From: CAZJRB01 sp964547995
Lineage (GTDB): Bacteria > Planctomycetota > Planctomycetia > Pirellulales > Thermoguttaceae
Length of the DNA: 34,249 bases
Direction: 5' to 3'
Assembly: GCA_964547995.1 (NCBI GenBank)
Contig: CAZJRB010000084.1
Coordinates: 1 to 34,249, forward strand
Shown: positions 15,714 to 23,997 of the stretch, in pieces
How positions within the stretch are numbered: the first letter of the stretch is position 1
Layout: the number at the start of each line of letters is the position of its first letter
The notes under the pieces: model-generated
Database searches by the model: none
The model's input: the letters and a program-made list of their open reading frames with translations, nothing else
What the model was told of the DNA's origin: nothing
Made by a program: the position numbers and the translations under genes

Positions 15714-18077
15714 TTACCGGTGCCATGCCGGGGCATGCGCGCTGACGGCTTCCTCGAACGTTGCCTTGCGCCGGAAGTCCGCCGGTTTGTACGAGGGCTT
15801 CCCGGGATCGGGATTGACCCAGTGCGAATGGTGGCGGCCATAATAGCTGCCGTAGAACTGGTAGTTGGAATCGACCCAACGGCTCACGATCATCAGCTCT
15901 CGCTCGTTGAGCATCTTGCAGTGGTTGTCTTTGGCGTTCTTAGGGTGGGCCGGATCGGTCAATATGTCGATCATGGTGCTCTTGTAGCACCCCAGATTCT
16001 TGGGCGGCAGGAAAGCGCCGTTGTAATTTCCCCGATCGCCCTGCCGGAACGACGTGAATTCCGGAATGATGGGGCCGGCCAATTGCTTGCTTGCAAGTTG
16101 TTCGTACGAGGTGTTGTAGTAATGCGTGATCTCTCCGGTCAGCCTGAGCCCACCGTCGGGATCCTTCTCGCCATGGCACTCGACGCACTTGGCGTCGAGA
16201 ATCGGCTGGATGTCCGTTGGGTAGTGAATGGTCTGCCCGGCGTGGCCGTCGCCGCCGTTGGCAACAAGATCGCACGGTTGCGGCTGCGGAACGCTCGGCG
16301 GTCGCCTCAGCGCGATCGGCATTTCGGAAACGACCGGCGAGACGACGTGGCCGGCTTCCCCGTGACAGCCGCTACACGAGCGGACCTCCCCGGCCTGGTA
16401 ATTCACGTAGGTCCTCTCCCGCTGGATCTCCCTGAAGTTTTCGTCCAGGGCCTGGAAGAAGATACTGCGGTTGGCCGGCACCTCGAAGTAGGCGGAGCCG
16501 TCTTCCTCGACCGGCACCACCCCCCACTGCACCCGGGGCCACAGCGCGGCCTTCCAGCCGGAACTGCTCACCGAGGAGCCCCATCGTCTGCCCGTGCTCC
16601 AGTAACGCGGAAGCGCTTCATTGATCCGGATCCATTTGACTTCTCCCGGTTCGACCCCCTGCATACCCTGGTAGATATTGCTCACGACGCACAGGGCCTG
16701 ATCGCGCTGGGTATATTTCGGATCGCGAACGGAGTCGAGCCGCGGCGGGACCTTGCGCGCGACCAGCGGCGTCGCGTGCCAGCAGGAGAGCACGTCGTCT
16801 TTGTGAACCAGGCGGTGTTTTCCCTCGGTGTCAATCAGATACAGGGCGTACGCATTGCCAACGTTCTTGTAGTGATCCGAAGGCTTGATTTTGAAAGAGA
16901 CCAGGAATTCCCGGTCACTGACCGGATAGGGATGGGTGTAGAGGTGACCGCCCTGGCCGTTGCGGTTGTGTACGTACCGGCCTTCCTTGGTGAGGAAATG
17001 CCAGCCGGGTTCCGTCCGGCGTTCTATGAACACGTGCGGCGTAATGTTCGTGACGGAATACCGGTCGTCCCATTGGACGTAGTCCGGTTCATCCGGATCG
17101 GGACCCCGCGCACGATTGCCCCGCTTGTAGTCGACGAGGAAAATCGCTCCCAGGCATCCTCCTTGCGGATAGTGGCACGTACCCACGCAGACCAGGCGGC
17201 GGTCGCTGCCGGGGATCGGCTGGGGGTACATGTAGACCGTCGTCGTATCGTCGGCCACGCCATAGAGTTCCAGGGGCCGGGTGCCGTCGGGGTACATGGT
17301 CCATATCGTCTTGGCGACGCGCGCGCCCTTGTCGACGTATTCCCAGCGGTGGTACATCACGCGACCGTCGTCCAGAACCACCGGGCAGAATTCGCTGACC
17401 GGACTCCTCGACAACTGCTCGACGTGCGTCCCGTTGGGGGCCATGCGATGCAACGTCGGGGCCACAAGGTGGGCCGAACCACCACACAGAACGGTGTGTT
17501 CACTGCGGGTGGAGGAGAATATGATCTTGCCGTCGGTTAGATAACAGGGATGGATATCATCGGTGTGCCACCCCTTGCGCCAACGCGCGACCTTCTCAGG
17601 CTCATCCTCCGGCGGGAGCAAAACCTGGCGCAGACCGGACCCGTCGATCCCGACTTCCCATATACGGAAACCGGCGCCGGGATTCTCCCGGAAATCGAAC
17701 AGGATTTTCTTCGCGTCAAAGGACAAGCTGATCTTGCCGATGAAGCCTTTGCCGCCGGGCAGATCGGCCGCCGTCACAACGGGCCGCTCTTGCTTCGTGC
17801 GAAGGTTATAGACGTAAATGCCGTTTTCCGGAAGGAACCGGTCCGCGCTGGTGCCGTTGTTGATGTCGGTGTAGTAGTGATCCGAAGAGTAGGGTTTACG
17901 TTTGACGAAGATGATCTCATCAAAACCCAACTCGTCCGGGGAGACGGGCGCCGCTGTCGGGCTCGGCAGAGTCGCGGGCTTCGCGGCTTCTGCGACCGGC
18001 GGGCAGCCGAAGATTATCGCCCATCCAAGCAGGGCCAGCGTGGAAACCGCAATCTGAATTCCTGGAGAATACCGCAT
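15714..18077 (-). CDS. HzsA-related secreted di-haem protein with beta-propeller
   Basis: A 787-residue exported protein resembling the hydrazine synthase alpha subunit in length and plan. The start at 18077 has AGGATAGG upstream and gives a signal sequence (TLALLGWAIIFGC, a possible but imperfect lipobox). The first ~500 residues look like a beta-propeller with PD40/TolB-like blades (GKISLSFDAKKILFDF, IHPCYLTDGKIIFSSTR, PVVLDDGRVMYHRWEY). Two c-type haem motifs follow: CSGCH near 567-571 and CVECH near 629-633. In HZS-alpha, as I recall the structure, a Tyr four residues after the first CxxCH ligates the haem; here that position is Gly. Hydrazine synthesis is therefore not implied, and no hzsB, hzsC or hydroxylamine oxidoreductase gene is in the window. 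More likely a periplasmic electron-transfer or redox enzyme of unknown substrate. Confidence 0.75.
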   Translation of the reverse strand: MRYSPGIQIAVSTLALLGWAIIFGCPPVAEAAKPATLPSPTAAPVSPDELGFDEIIFVKRKPYSSDHYYTDINNGTSADRFLPENGIYVYNLRTKQERPVVTAADLPGGKGFIGKISLSFDAKKILFDFRENPGAGFRIWEVGIDGSGLRQVLLPPEDEPEKVARWRKGWHTDDIHPCYLTDGKIIFSSTRSEHTVLCGGSAHLVAPTLHRMAPNGTHVEQLSRSPVSEFCPVVLDDGRVMYHRWEYVDKGARVAKTIWTMYPDGTRPLELYGVADDTTTVYMYPQPIPGSDRRLVCVGTCHYPQGGCLGAIFLVDYKRGNRARGPDPDEPDYVQWDDRYSVTNITPHVFIERRTEPGWHFLTKEGRYVHNRNGQGGHLYTHPYPVSDREFLVSFKIKPSDHYKNVGNAYALYLIDTEGKHRLVHKDDVLSCWHATPLVARKVPPRLDSVRDPKYTQRDQALCVVSNIYQGMQGVEPGEVKWIRINEALPRYWSTGRRWGSSVSSSGWKAALWPRVQWGVVPVEEDGSAYFEVPANRSIFFQALDENFREIQRERTYVNYQAGEVRSCSGCHGEAGHVVSPVVSEMPIALRRPPSVPQPQPCDLVANGGDGHAGQTIHYPTDIQPILDAKCVECHGEKDPDGGLRLTGEITHYYNTSYEQLASKQLAGPIIPEFTSFRQGDRGNYNGAFLPPKNLGCYKSTMIDILTDPAHPKNAKDNHCKMLNERELMIVSRWVDSNYQFYGSYYGRHHSHWVNPDPGKPSYKPADFRRKATFEEAVSAHAPAWHR

Positions 18078-18192
18078 GGCAAAACCTATCCTGGAGACAA
18101 TGGCTGCAATGGTCCGGTCAGCGCCACGGTTGTTGATTGTACACATCGAGAAGACCCGTCGTCAAGACGGGGCATTAGCGAGAAGCAGAAGA

Positions 18193-18275
18193 GAATTTAC
18201 CCGGAGCCACCGTCGCCAGACGGTCGAATCCGGTTCAATCCACGGTCTGGCGACCGCTGCTACGGGGAAAAATTC
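18193..18275. repeat. Palindromic element, family C, with compensatory change
   Basis: Left arm hairpin CCGTC-GCCA-GACGG (18210-18223); right arm hairpin CGGTC-TGGC-GACCG (18243-18256). The arms are inverted copies except for positions 2 and 13, which pair with each other inside each arm and changed together (C-G to G-C). Outer imperfect arms GAATTT/AAATTC lie at 18193-18204 and 18263-18275. Confidence 0.7.
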
Positions 18276-18383
18276 ACCTGCCGCTCGCCTTATACCTCGC
18301 GGTTGCGCAAGAATGCAGTACGATCTTGCAGGAAAGCCGCTCTTTCGGACGAAGCCGTGAGCCGGGCGTGCGGGCGCCTTGGC

Positions 18384-18412
18384 TTTCCACCTTTGCGGGT
18401 TTGTGGTATCAT
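18384..18412 (+). promoter_or_regulatory. Possible promoter for leader ORF and LamG gene
   Basis: TTTCCA (18384-18389), 17 bases, TATCAT (18407-18412). The -10 box ends six bases before an ATG at 18419, the same leaderless geometry seen at 4830, 21696 and 23446. Confidence 0.35.
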
Positions 18413-18418
18413 GGGCGC

Positions 18419-18472
18419 ATGGGAGATTGGAGAAGTGAACCGCGTCAAATGAGAGTTACACGCGATGTGTGA
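18419..18472 (+). CDS. Possible 17-codon leader ORF overlapping the LamG gene start
   Basis: ATG 18419 opens a 17-residue frame (MGDWRSEPRQMRVTRDV) that ends in TGA at 18470-18472, overlapping the ATG of the LamG gene at 18465 as ATGTGTGA. The LamG gene itself has only a weak ribosome site, so translation might be coupled through this leader. The peptide has no amino-acid run that would suggest attenuation. Low confidence; it rests on promoter geometry and overlap only. Confidence 0.25.
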   Translation: MGDWRSEPRQMRVTRDV

Positions 18473-20204
18473 TCGATTTACCTCTTACCGCATCTCCGGA
18501 TGCCTGCAAGGCAGGTTTGTGGGCGTAGCTGCCGCATTGGGCATTTTGGCAACGGCAGGCACTTTGCTGTTCGCCCAGGCCGCCCCGCCCGTGTCCGAGG
18601 AGGCCGATGCGAAACTCCCTATTCCGCCGCAAGCCGGCCAGCAGAAGCTCCTCGACACGCTGGACGAAATCTACGAACTTCAGAAGAAGCGGACCGATGA
18701 GGAGATGGGGAAGCTCATCCGGGAAATCCTCGACTCGGCCGACGAAACCCGCGGCAAGCCGGCCGACCGGTTCGTCCTGTTGCGCAAGGCCATGGAACTC
18801 GCCGCCGAAGCCGGAGATGCCGCGCTTACGCTCGAAGTGATCGATCGCATCGCGGCCGGCTTCCAGATCGACCCGATGATCACCAAAGGCAAGATGCTCC
18901 GCACGATCGCCTCGAAGGCCAACACGGCGGACCGGATCGCCTCGCTCGTTGAAGCGTCGAACGGGTACATCGATCAGGCGGTCGCGCAGAAGCGGTTCGA
19001 TTATGCCCTGAGCATCGCCACGACCGTCTACCGGGCAACGCAGAGCGTGCAAGGCAAGGATTTCCGCAAGGACGCGCTACAGCGGCAACGCGAGGTTCAA
19101 AAGCTTCAGGCAGATCATAAAAAGCTCGCAGAGGCCCTGCGCGCGGCCGAGGCCAATCCGGCCGACGCCGAAGCCAATCTGACGGTCGGGCAATTGTACT
19201 GCTTCTCGTACGGCGATTGGCAGCGAGGTCTGTCCTACCTTGCCCGCGGAAGCGACCCGACGTTGGCCGCGCTTGCCGGCAGTGAGCTTGCCACTCCGGC
19301 CGAATGGGCCGGCCAGGCGAAGCTGGGCGACGGATGGTGGGACCTGGCCGCGAAAAAGAAAGACCCCGAGAAGGACGTGCTCTTGCGGCGCGCCGTCTTC
19401 TGGTACGAAAAGGCCCAGTCGGCGGGCGCCGCCGGACTGACCAAGGTCAAGGTCGAGAAGCGGTTGGAGGAGTTCGCACAGATGGAGCAAGCGGCCGCGG
19501 AGAAGAAAGCGGCGAAAACCGCCGGCGCCACGCGCACCACGGCCTCGGCCTTGCCCAAAGGGGCGGTCGCCATCTACACGTTCGACAAGGCCACGATCGG
19601 CCGCAAAGGGGAGGTCAACTTCACCCGCGATCTCAGCGGCAAGTGGCAACCGGCCGCGTTGATCGGCGGCAATCTCGTTCCGGGAGTCGCCGGCGAAGCC
19701 TTCACCGTGGCCGCCCGGAGGGCTTACGTCGACCTCGGCATTCCCAACACCCCGGCCCCGAAGACCGTCTGCTTCTGGGCCAGGTCGGCCACGCCAGGGG
19801 CCCGCAGCCAATTGATCTTCGGCTACATCGCCAGCCCCGCCGGCAATCGCTTCTACCTCGGCTACAACTCCAAGGGCATTCTGAGCCTGGGTCTGGGCGG
19901 TTCGGCATGGGGCGGCGAAGGCGGCAACATCCGCCTCGATGCCAACTGGCACCACTACGCAATCCTTTACGACGGAACGAAAATGGGGTTGTTTCTCGAC
20001 GGAAGGCCCTGTTGCATCAAGCCGGGTACGCACCAGGCCGCCGGCCGCTACTTCCTCGGTACGCTCTGTTGCGGCGATAAACCCTACGGGACGGGGTTCC
20101 ACGGCGCCGTCGACGAATTCGCCATGTTTAACCGCGTCCTATCGCCTCAGGAAATCGCAAAGATTTTCGAAATGGGCGCCAAGGGCAAGAGTCTACGGCC
20201 GTAA
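18465..20204 (+). CDS. Secreted LamG-fold protein with helical N-terminal half
   Basis: A 579-residue exported protein. A signal sequence lies around residues 18-38 (GRFVGVAAALGILATAGTLLFAQA). Residues ~50-365 are helical and charged, with a TPR-like appearance (AEANPADAEANLTVGQLYCFSYGDWQRGLSYLARGSD), ending in an Ala/Lys-rich linker. Residues ~372-575 form a LamG/concanavalin-like jelly roll (GAVAIYTFDK, WHHYAILYDGTKMGLFLDGRP, GAVDEFAMFNRVLSPQEIAKIF), the same fold type as in the giant kinase. Such domains bind carbohydrates or mediate surface contacts. There are no catalytic residues I recognise. The start is the only ATG near the signal sequence. Family clear, function not. Confidence 0.75.
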   Translation: MCDRFTSYRISGCLQGRFVGVAAALGILATAGTLLFAQAAPPVSEEADAKLPIPPQAGQQKLLDTLDEIYELQKKRTDEEMGKLIREILDSADETRGKPADRFVLLRKAMELAAEAGDAALTLEVIDRIAAGFQIDPMITKGKMLRTIASKANTADRIASLVEASNGYIDQAVAQKRFDYALSIATTVYRATQSVQGKDFRKDALQRQREVQKLQADHKKLAEALRAAEANPADAEANLTVGQLYCFSYGDWQRGLSYLARGSDPTLAALAGSELATPAEWAGQAKLGDGWWDLAAKKKDPEKDVLLRRAVFWYEKAQSAGAAGLTKVKVEKRLEEFAQMEQAAAEKKAAKTAGATRTTASALPKGAVAIYTFDKATIGRKGEVNFTRDLSGKWQPAALIGGNLVPGVAGEAFTVAARRAYVDLGIPNTPAPKTVCFWARSATPGARSQLIFGYIASPAGNRFYLGYNSKGILSLGLGGSAWGGEGGNIRLDANWHHYAILYDGTKMGLFLDGRPCCIKPGTHQAAGRYFLGTLCCGDKPYGTGFHGAVDEFAMFNRVLSPQEIAKIFEMGAKGKSLRP

Positions 20205-20601
20205 GGTAGGGTGGGCGGCCGATGGGTTGGCCACGGTATAGGTGGCCGGCCAACCTCAACATCGTGGCGGCCGGATGAGGATTTCGCGAACACGGCACAA
20301 CGTTGACATAAGGAGCGCACCTCGGAGCGGACGGACCCGCCCGACGGGCCGGGGTGTTTTGAATACCGAACCGCCAGTCCGGTGGTTGGACGAAAGATGT
20401 GATTCTTAGCAACAACACGCCGGAGAGACCGGCAACTGATCTTTGACAACTTGGAAAATGCTTTGCAGCTCGGAGGCAACCGCCGGGGCTCCGCGGCGAT
20501 GTGTCGAGTCGGCATGTCGCTGCGGAGTCTCGGCGGGGATGAACGGTTGGCATCAGCGGTGACGCGAAGCGGTGCCCGTTGTATGCCGTGGTTTGCCCTT
20601 A
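20205..20601. other. 397-bp intergenic region, convergent genes
   Basis: Between the LamG gene (plus) and the LRR gene (minus). Apart from a hairpin just after the LamG gene (20225-20255) and a GC-rich CCCGCCCG/CGGGCCGGG stretch near 20338-20356, I see no gene or known element. A TTGACA near 20443 has no matching -10 box. Confidence 0.4.
20225..20255 (+). terminator. Hairpin downstream of the LamG gene
   Basis: GGTTGGCC (20225-20232) pairs with GGCCAACC (20248-20255) around a 15-nt loop, 20 bases after the stop. No T tract. Confidence 0.35.
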
Positions 20602-21696
20602 TCATGGTCCCCCGTGTCGACGAATCACTGGAAACGGTTCCCGACGGGCCGTGTCTGGCGAGTAGTATATCTCGCATTTCGGCAATGCCTGTTTGAGTCT
20701 CTCCACACCATCCTTGCTGACTTGCGTGCGATTAACCCACAGCCATTCGAGCTTCGTTAGCCCGTGCAAATGCTCTAATCCGGCGTCGCTCACTTGTGTG
20801 CCGCCGAGGTTCAGCGATTCCAGATTGGCTAGCCCTTGGAGATGTTCCAGTCCAGTGTCACCGATTGGCCTGCCGTAGAGGTGCAGTGATTTGAGGCTAG
20901 TTAGCCCCTGCAAATGCTCCAAGTCGGCGTCAGTGAGTGGGAATCTGGAGTGGGGGGCGGCCCAGTTCGCGGCAACGACGTCCGCCACGAAATCCACGCC
21001 CGCCAGGTCACGAAGCCACAACGGACCGGGGTGCCTTGGATAGCCAGCGCACTCGTAGTCATACATGACATGGCAATCCATCTCCTCAATGGCCGCCACC
21101 GCCTCCCTCTGCCGCTTCGCCTTCTGCATCCTGCACGCAAACCAACTACACCCAACTGCGCAGATAGTCACGAAGATAAACAGGTGCGCCAGTCGGTACT
21201 GATACCACCGGAGTTTCGGTTTCGGCTCCGAAGTGGCTTCCCTCGTTAGCTGATTCCTCTCCATTATCCTCCAAATCATCTCTTGCAGGGCGAAACCGGC
21301 CAGAATACTCAGTGCAAGTATGATGGCTTCCTTATGGTGAATCCATTGGTAATGCCTGCTCGTGGTTTGCACCCGCAAGGACTCCGCGCCGATCCAAACG
21401 CTGCCGACAATCAGGCATGCGCCGACAAGAACCATGGGCCACCGCAAGAAGATTGAAACGCGCCACCATGACTGGACTGTGCGAAATCCCGTGATTACCA
21501 CTGTGGTGAAAAAAGCGAGGCTGAGTAGCATGTTGACGACCGACAATGGTGAACGAGTTGCACCCCATCCGAACGGAGAAAAGAAGCAAGCAGCACCAAG
21601 GACTACTGCCGTAAGGAGGGCTCGGTTAGACCGTGGTGCTTTCGTCCCTGGTCGCTTAGGTTCAGTGTCTGGCGACTTGTGGGGCTTCTCGCTCAT
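20602..21696 (-). CDS. Membrane protein with C-terminal leucine-rich repeats
   Basis: A 364-residue protein. A polar N-tail is followed by about five membrane helices: 26-46, 52-71, 85-105, 125-145 and 170-187, the last in RLAHLFIFVTICAVGCSWFACRM. This last helix plus KRQREAVAAIEE resembles a module often placed before LRRs in planctomycetes. About three 24-residue repeats of the type LEHLQGLTSLKSLHLYGRPIGDTG occupy 255-335, encoded by visible tandem 72-bp DNA repeats. These fold as an arc for protein binding. The ATG at 21696 has a TAGAAT box exactly six bases upstream and no ribosome site, predicting a leaderless mRNA. Base composition looks less GC-rich than its neighbours. Binding partner unknown. 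Confidence 0.75.
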   Translation of the reverse strand: MSEKPHKSPDTEPKRPGTKAPRSNRALLTAVVLGAACFFSPFGWGATRSPLSVVNMLLSLAFFTTVVITGFRTVQSWWRVSIFLRWPMVLVGACLIVGSVWIGAESLRVQTTSRHYQWIHHKEAIILALSILAGFALQEMIWRIMERNQLTREATSEPKPKLRWYQYRLAHLFIFVTICAVGCSWFACRMQKAKRQREAVAAIEEMDCHVMYDYECAGYPRHPGPLWLRDLAGVDFVADVVAANWAAPHSRFPLTDADLEHLQGLTSLKSLHLYGRPIGDTGLEHLQGLANLESLNLGGTQVSDAGLEHLHGLTKLEWLWVNRTQVSKDGVERLKQALPKCEIYYSPDTARREPFPVIRRHGGP

Positions 21697-21702
21697 ACCC
21701 GG

Positions 21703-21732
21703 ATTCTACCACGGCAGGGCGGGCGAGGGCAA
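21703..21732 (-). promoter_or_regulatory. Leaderless promoter of the LRR gene
   Basis: Minus-strand TTGCCC (21727-21732), 18 bases, TAGAAT (21703-21708), then six bases to the ATG at 21696. The predicted transcript starts at the ATG. Confidence 0.5.
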
Positions 21733-21770
21733 CTGAAAATCAGCTTCCGGGGACTGATAAGGATTTTCAG
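21733..21770. repeat. 9-bp inverted repeat upstream of the LRR promoter
   Basis: CTGAAAATC (21733-21741) and GATTTTCAG (21762-21770) are perfect inverted copies 20 nt apart, one base upstream of the -35 box of the LRR gene. Could be an operator or a small repeat element. Confidence 0.4.
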
Positions 21771-22047
21771 ACATCACGCCCCTCTCCCCATCCTTCAAGA
21801 CAAGAACCCATCAAGCCCCTGATAAGCGACCCGTGGACTATGATTTATCCTATCACAATGGTGAAGAATTGGGAAGGGTTAGACAGGCTCAATAGCCAAC
21901 CGCCGTCTTCAACTAGATTGTTGAGGAGTCTCCCTCGCTCCCGAAAGCAAGGCGTTTTCCGATGATAAACACGAGGTTTTGATCCCGAATACCGGACTAC
22001 CGCAACGGTAGTTGAGAGGGCTTCTCAAACCAACCTACACCCGGCCC

Positions 22048-23268
22048 TTAACGGGAAATCCACTTCGGCAATTCTCCGTCGCCGGTCTTCTCGCCTTTTA
22101 ACAGCCAACTCAGGTTGAATCGTGCCACTTTCGACCCGCCGCTTTCGAACTGGAGATAGATCCCGCCTTCGCTCTTCGTTTTGGGACGTCCCGCGGAGAG
22201 CGATGAATAGGCAAAGCCGCCTTCATGGACCAGTCGCTTGACGGGCCATGTTTTGCCGCCGTCGAAACTGGCCCAGACCGTCCCCCGGTTGCGCCCGCCG
22301 GGGCTGTCGCAGTTGCTGTAGATCAGGATGTCTTTGTCCTTGATCGGCAGTCGCACCAGGCCGCCCATGCAGCCGTAGTTGGTGTTCTGCGGCCCGTCGG
22401 GCAGGATCTCCACGACCTGCCAGTCGGTCCAGGTCTCGCCGCCGTCGGCGCTGTAGGCGCAGCGGCGTCGCAGCGGCGGCTCCTTTTCGTTCTTGTACCA
22501 ATGGGCGCGGGAATTGTAGTAGAGCCGGCCGTCGGACAACTCGGCAAGCGTTGCTTCACCGGTTCCCATGTCCGCAAACGGCTTGCTGGTGTTCCAGGTC
22601 TTGCCGTCGTCGTCGCTGTAGATGGCGGTGGTGTAATGCTCGGGCCACTTGCTGCGATGGTTCTGGCCGGCGTAGTGGCGGGCCGCCCGGATGATCCGCC
22701 CGGCGTGCTTGCCGTGCCGCAAGGTGATGCCGTGTTCATTCATGTGCATCGACGGCACATTGCCGTTGGCGTCCGGCTTGATGACGACTTCCATCGCCGA
22801 CCAGGTCTTGCCGTCGTCCTTGCTGCGGTAGACGGTCAGCGGTGCCGGGGGATGGTGCTTCTCGACGAAGGCCAGAATGTCTCCCGTGGTTTCGTTGACG
22901 ATGGCGCCGCCGCCCATGAACCCGCCGGCGACCATAATTTCGGGCCCCCAGGTCGCCCCGCCGTCTTCGCTCCGCCGCAGCTTGACGCCACCCCAGATCG
23001 CCAGGACGGTGCCGTCGACCGTCACGACGACGTTCGGGAACCGGCCTCCCTTGTGTACCTGCTGGATATCGAGCTTCGGCTCGCCGAGGAACGATTCGAG
23101 CTTGCCTTCGGCCGGATGGTCGGCGGCGGTAAGCCCCGCATCTTTGCCCGGCGCTTGGGCAAAAGCGAACGCGGCCGAGAAGACGACCGCCGCCAAGGCC
23201 GGGAATATCCGCGCCGTGCCCGATCCGAAGAATAGGCGATCCGCATGAACCCTTGTGTTTCTGATCAT
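22048..23268 (-). CDS. Secreted sialidase-like protein with five Asp-boxes
   Basis: A 406-residue exported protein of the exo-alpha-sialidase / BNR-repeat superfamily. The start at 23268 has AGGA at good spacing and gives a signal peptide (IFPALAAVVFSAAFAFAQA). Five Asp-box motifs of the SxDxGxTW type mark the six-bladed propeller: SEDGGATW, SKDDGKTW, SDDDGKTW, SADGGETW and SFDGGKTW. Such enzymes cleave or bind terminal sialic acids or related sugars, although many planctomycete members have unknown substrates. I did not verify the catalytic Arg triad, Tyr and Glu. No sialic acid catabolism genes are nearby. The ATG at 23325 is an alternative but has no ribosome site and hides the signal peptide. 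Confidence 0.82.
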   Translation of the reverse strand: MIRNTRVHADRLFFGSGTARIFPALAAVVFSAAFAFAQAPGKDAGLTAADHPAEGKLESFLGEPKLDIQQVHKGGRFPNVVVTVDGTVLAIWGGVKLRRSEDGGATWGPEIMVAGGFMGGGAIVNETTGDILAFVEKHHPPAPLTVYRSKDDGKTWSAMEVVIKPDANGNVPSMHMNEHGITLRHGKHAGRIIRAARHYAGQNHRSKWPEHYTTAIYSDDDGKTWNTSKPFADMGTGEATLAELSDGRLYYNSRAHWYKNEKEPPLRRRCAYSADGGETWTDWQVVEILPDGPQNTNYGCMGGLVRLPIKDKDILIYSNCDSPGGRNRGTVWASFDGGKTWPVKRLVHEGGFAYSSLSAGRPKTKSEGGIYLQFESGGSKVARFNLSWLLKGEKTGDGELPKWISR

Positions 23269-23411
23269 CGTTTTTTCCTGTCTGTTGAGGCGACGTAGTT
23301 GAATCGGCCCGCCTTGCCCGTCCATTGTGGCAACAACAGGATCATTTGTCTAGCCGGACGCTTTCCTCGGCGTCGTCCCATGGTGAGTCGCGGCTTTGCA
23401 GCACTCGGGCC

Positions 23412-23439
23412 TTGCACCCACGCCAATTCCCGCTATTGT
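23412..23439 (+). promoter_or_regulatory. Leaderless promoter of the thioesterase gene
   Basis: TTGCAC (23412-23417), 16 bases, TATTGT (23434-23439), then exactly six bases to the ATG at 23446. Confidence 0.4.
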
Positions 23440-23445
23440 AGTGGG

Positions 23446-23865
23446 ATGCCTGAAATCTACGAGCATTTCCATACCGTCGCCGAGGACGAGATCGACCAGT
23501 TGGGCCACGCCAACAACGTCGCGTACGTCGAGTGGATGCAGGCGGCGGCCGTGGCCCATACCGCCGCGCAAGGATGGCCCGGCGAGAGGTACCAGAAGCT
23601 CGGCTCCGGCTGGGTCGTCCGCTCGCACACGATCGAGTACCACCAGCCCGCATCGGCGGGCCAGCAGATCGTTGTGCGGACCTGGGTGGCCACGATGAAG
23701 AAAGTGACGTCGATGCGCCGCTACCGGATCTTCCGGACGGCCGACGACGAGCTGCTGGCCACGGCGGAGACGAAATGGGCCTTCGTCAACTACACGACCG
23801 GCGAACCCGCCCGCATTCCCCCCGAGGTGGCCGGGGCGTTCCACGTGGTCGACGACCGAGACTAA
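23446..23865 (+). CDS. Acyl-CoA thioesterase, hotdog fold (4HBT type)
   Basis: A 139-residue cytoplasmic enzyme that hydrolyses acyl-CoA thioesters. The N-terminal EDEIDQLGHANNVAYVEWMQAA matches the DxxGHxNNxxY active-site helix region of 4HBT/YbgC-type proteins. SHTIEYHQPASAGQQIVVRTWV and TSMRRYRIFRTADDELLATAETKWAFVN are the following hotdog strands. Length is normal. The frame is open from 23299, but homologues start near 23446, and a TATTGT box ends six bases before that ATG, so the transcript is probably leaderless. Substrate unknown. It stands alone, facing the CtaA-like gene with a repeat element between them. Confidence 0.83.
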   Translation: MPEIYEHFHTVAEDEIDQLGHANNVAYVEWMQAAAVAHTAAQGWPGERYQKLGSGWVVRSHTIEYHQPASAGQQIVVRTWVATMKKVTSMRRYRIFRTADDELLATAETKWAFVNYTTGEPARIPPEVAGAFHVVDDRD

Positions 23866-23893
23866 CGGCGTTGTCCTAACAGGCGATGCAGCA

Positions 23894-23997
23894 GGTGCCA
23901 TGCCCACGCTTGCCGTGGGCATGTTTGCGGAGGTTTCCCAACATGCCCACGGCAAGCGTGGGCATGGCACCCACAGTTTCAATCGTCGTGCGGTACT
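23894..23997. repeat. Palindromic repeat element, family A copy 2
   Basis: Arms 23894-23923 and 23942-23971 are perfect inverted copies with an 18-nt spacer, identical in sequence to the arms at 8480-8559. The spacer differs. The tail at 23970-23996 matches the tail of copy 1 at 24 of 27 positions, all three differences being transitions. The tail runs into the 3' end of the CtaA-like gene. Confidence 0.85.

Larger units (their letters stand above)
18078..18464. other. 387-bp divergent gap with palindromic element and promoter
   Basis: Separates the HzsA-like gene (minus) from the LamG gene (plus). It holds palindromic element C (18193-18275), a candidate promoter (18384-18412) and a short upstream ORF (18419-18472). 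No other gene seen. Confidence 0.5.
21697..22047. other. 351-bp intergenic region, AT-richer
   Basis: Between two minus-strand genes. It holds the LRR promoter (21703-21732), a CTGAAAATC/GATTTTCAG inverted repeat (21733-21770) and a CTACCG/CGGTAG hairpin near 21993-22010, downstream of the sialidase gene. No gene seen. Confidence 0.4.

Noticed and set aside
15720..17540. A 606-codon plus-strand open frame opposite the HzsA-like gene
   Set aside because: Antisense to a well-supported gene with signal peptide and haem motifs; low-complexity, Arg/Val/Gly-rich translation typical of GC-rich shadow frames.
20443..20470. TTGACA promoter in the gap before the LRR gene
   Set aside because: No -10 box at 16-18 bases and no gene downstream on the plus strand.
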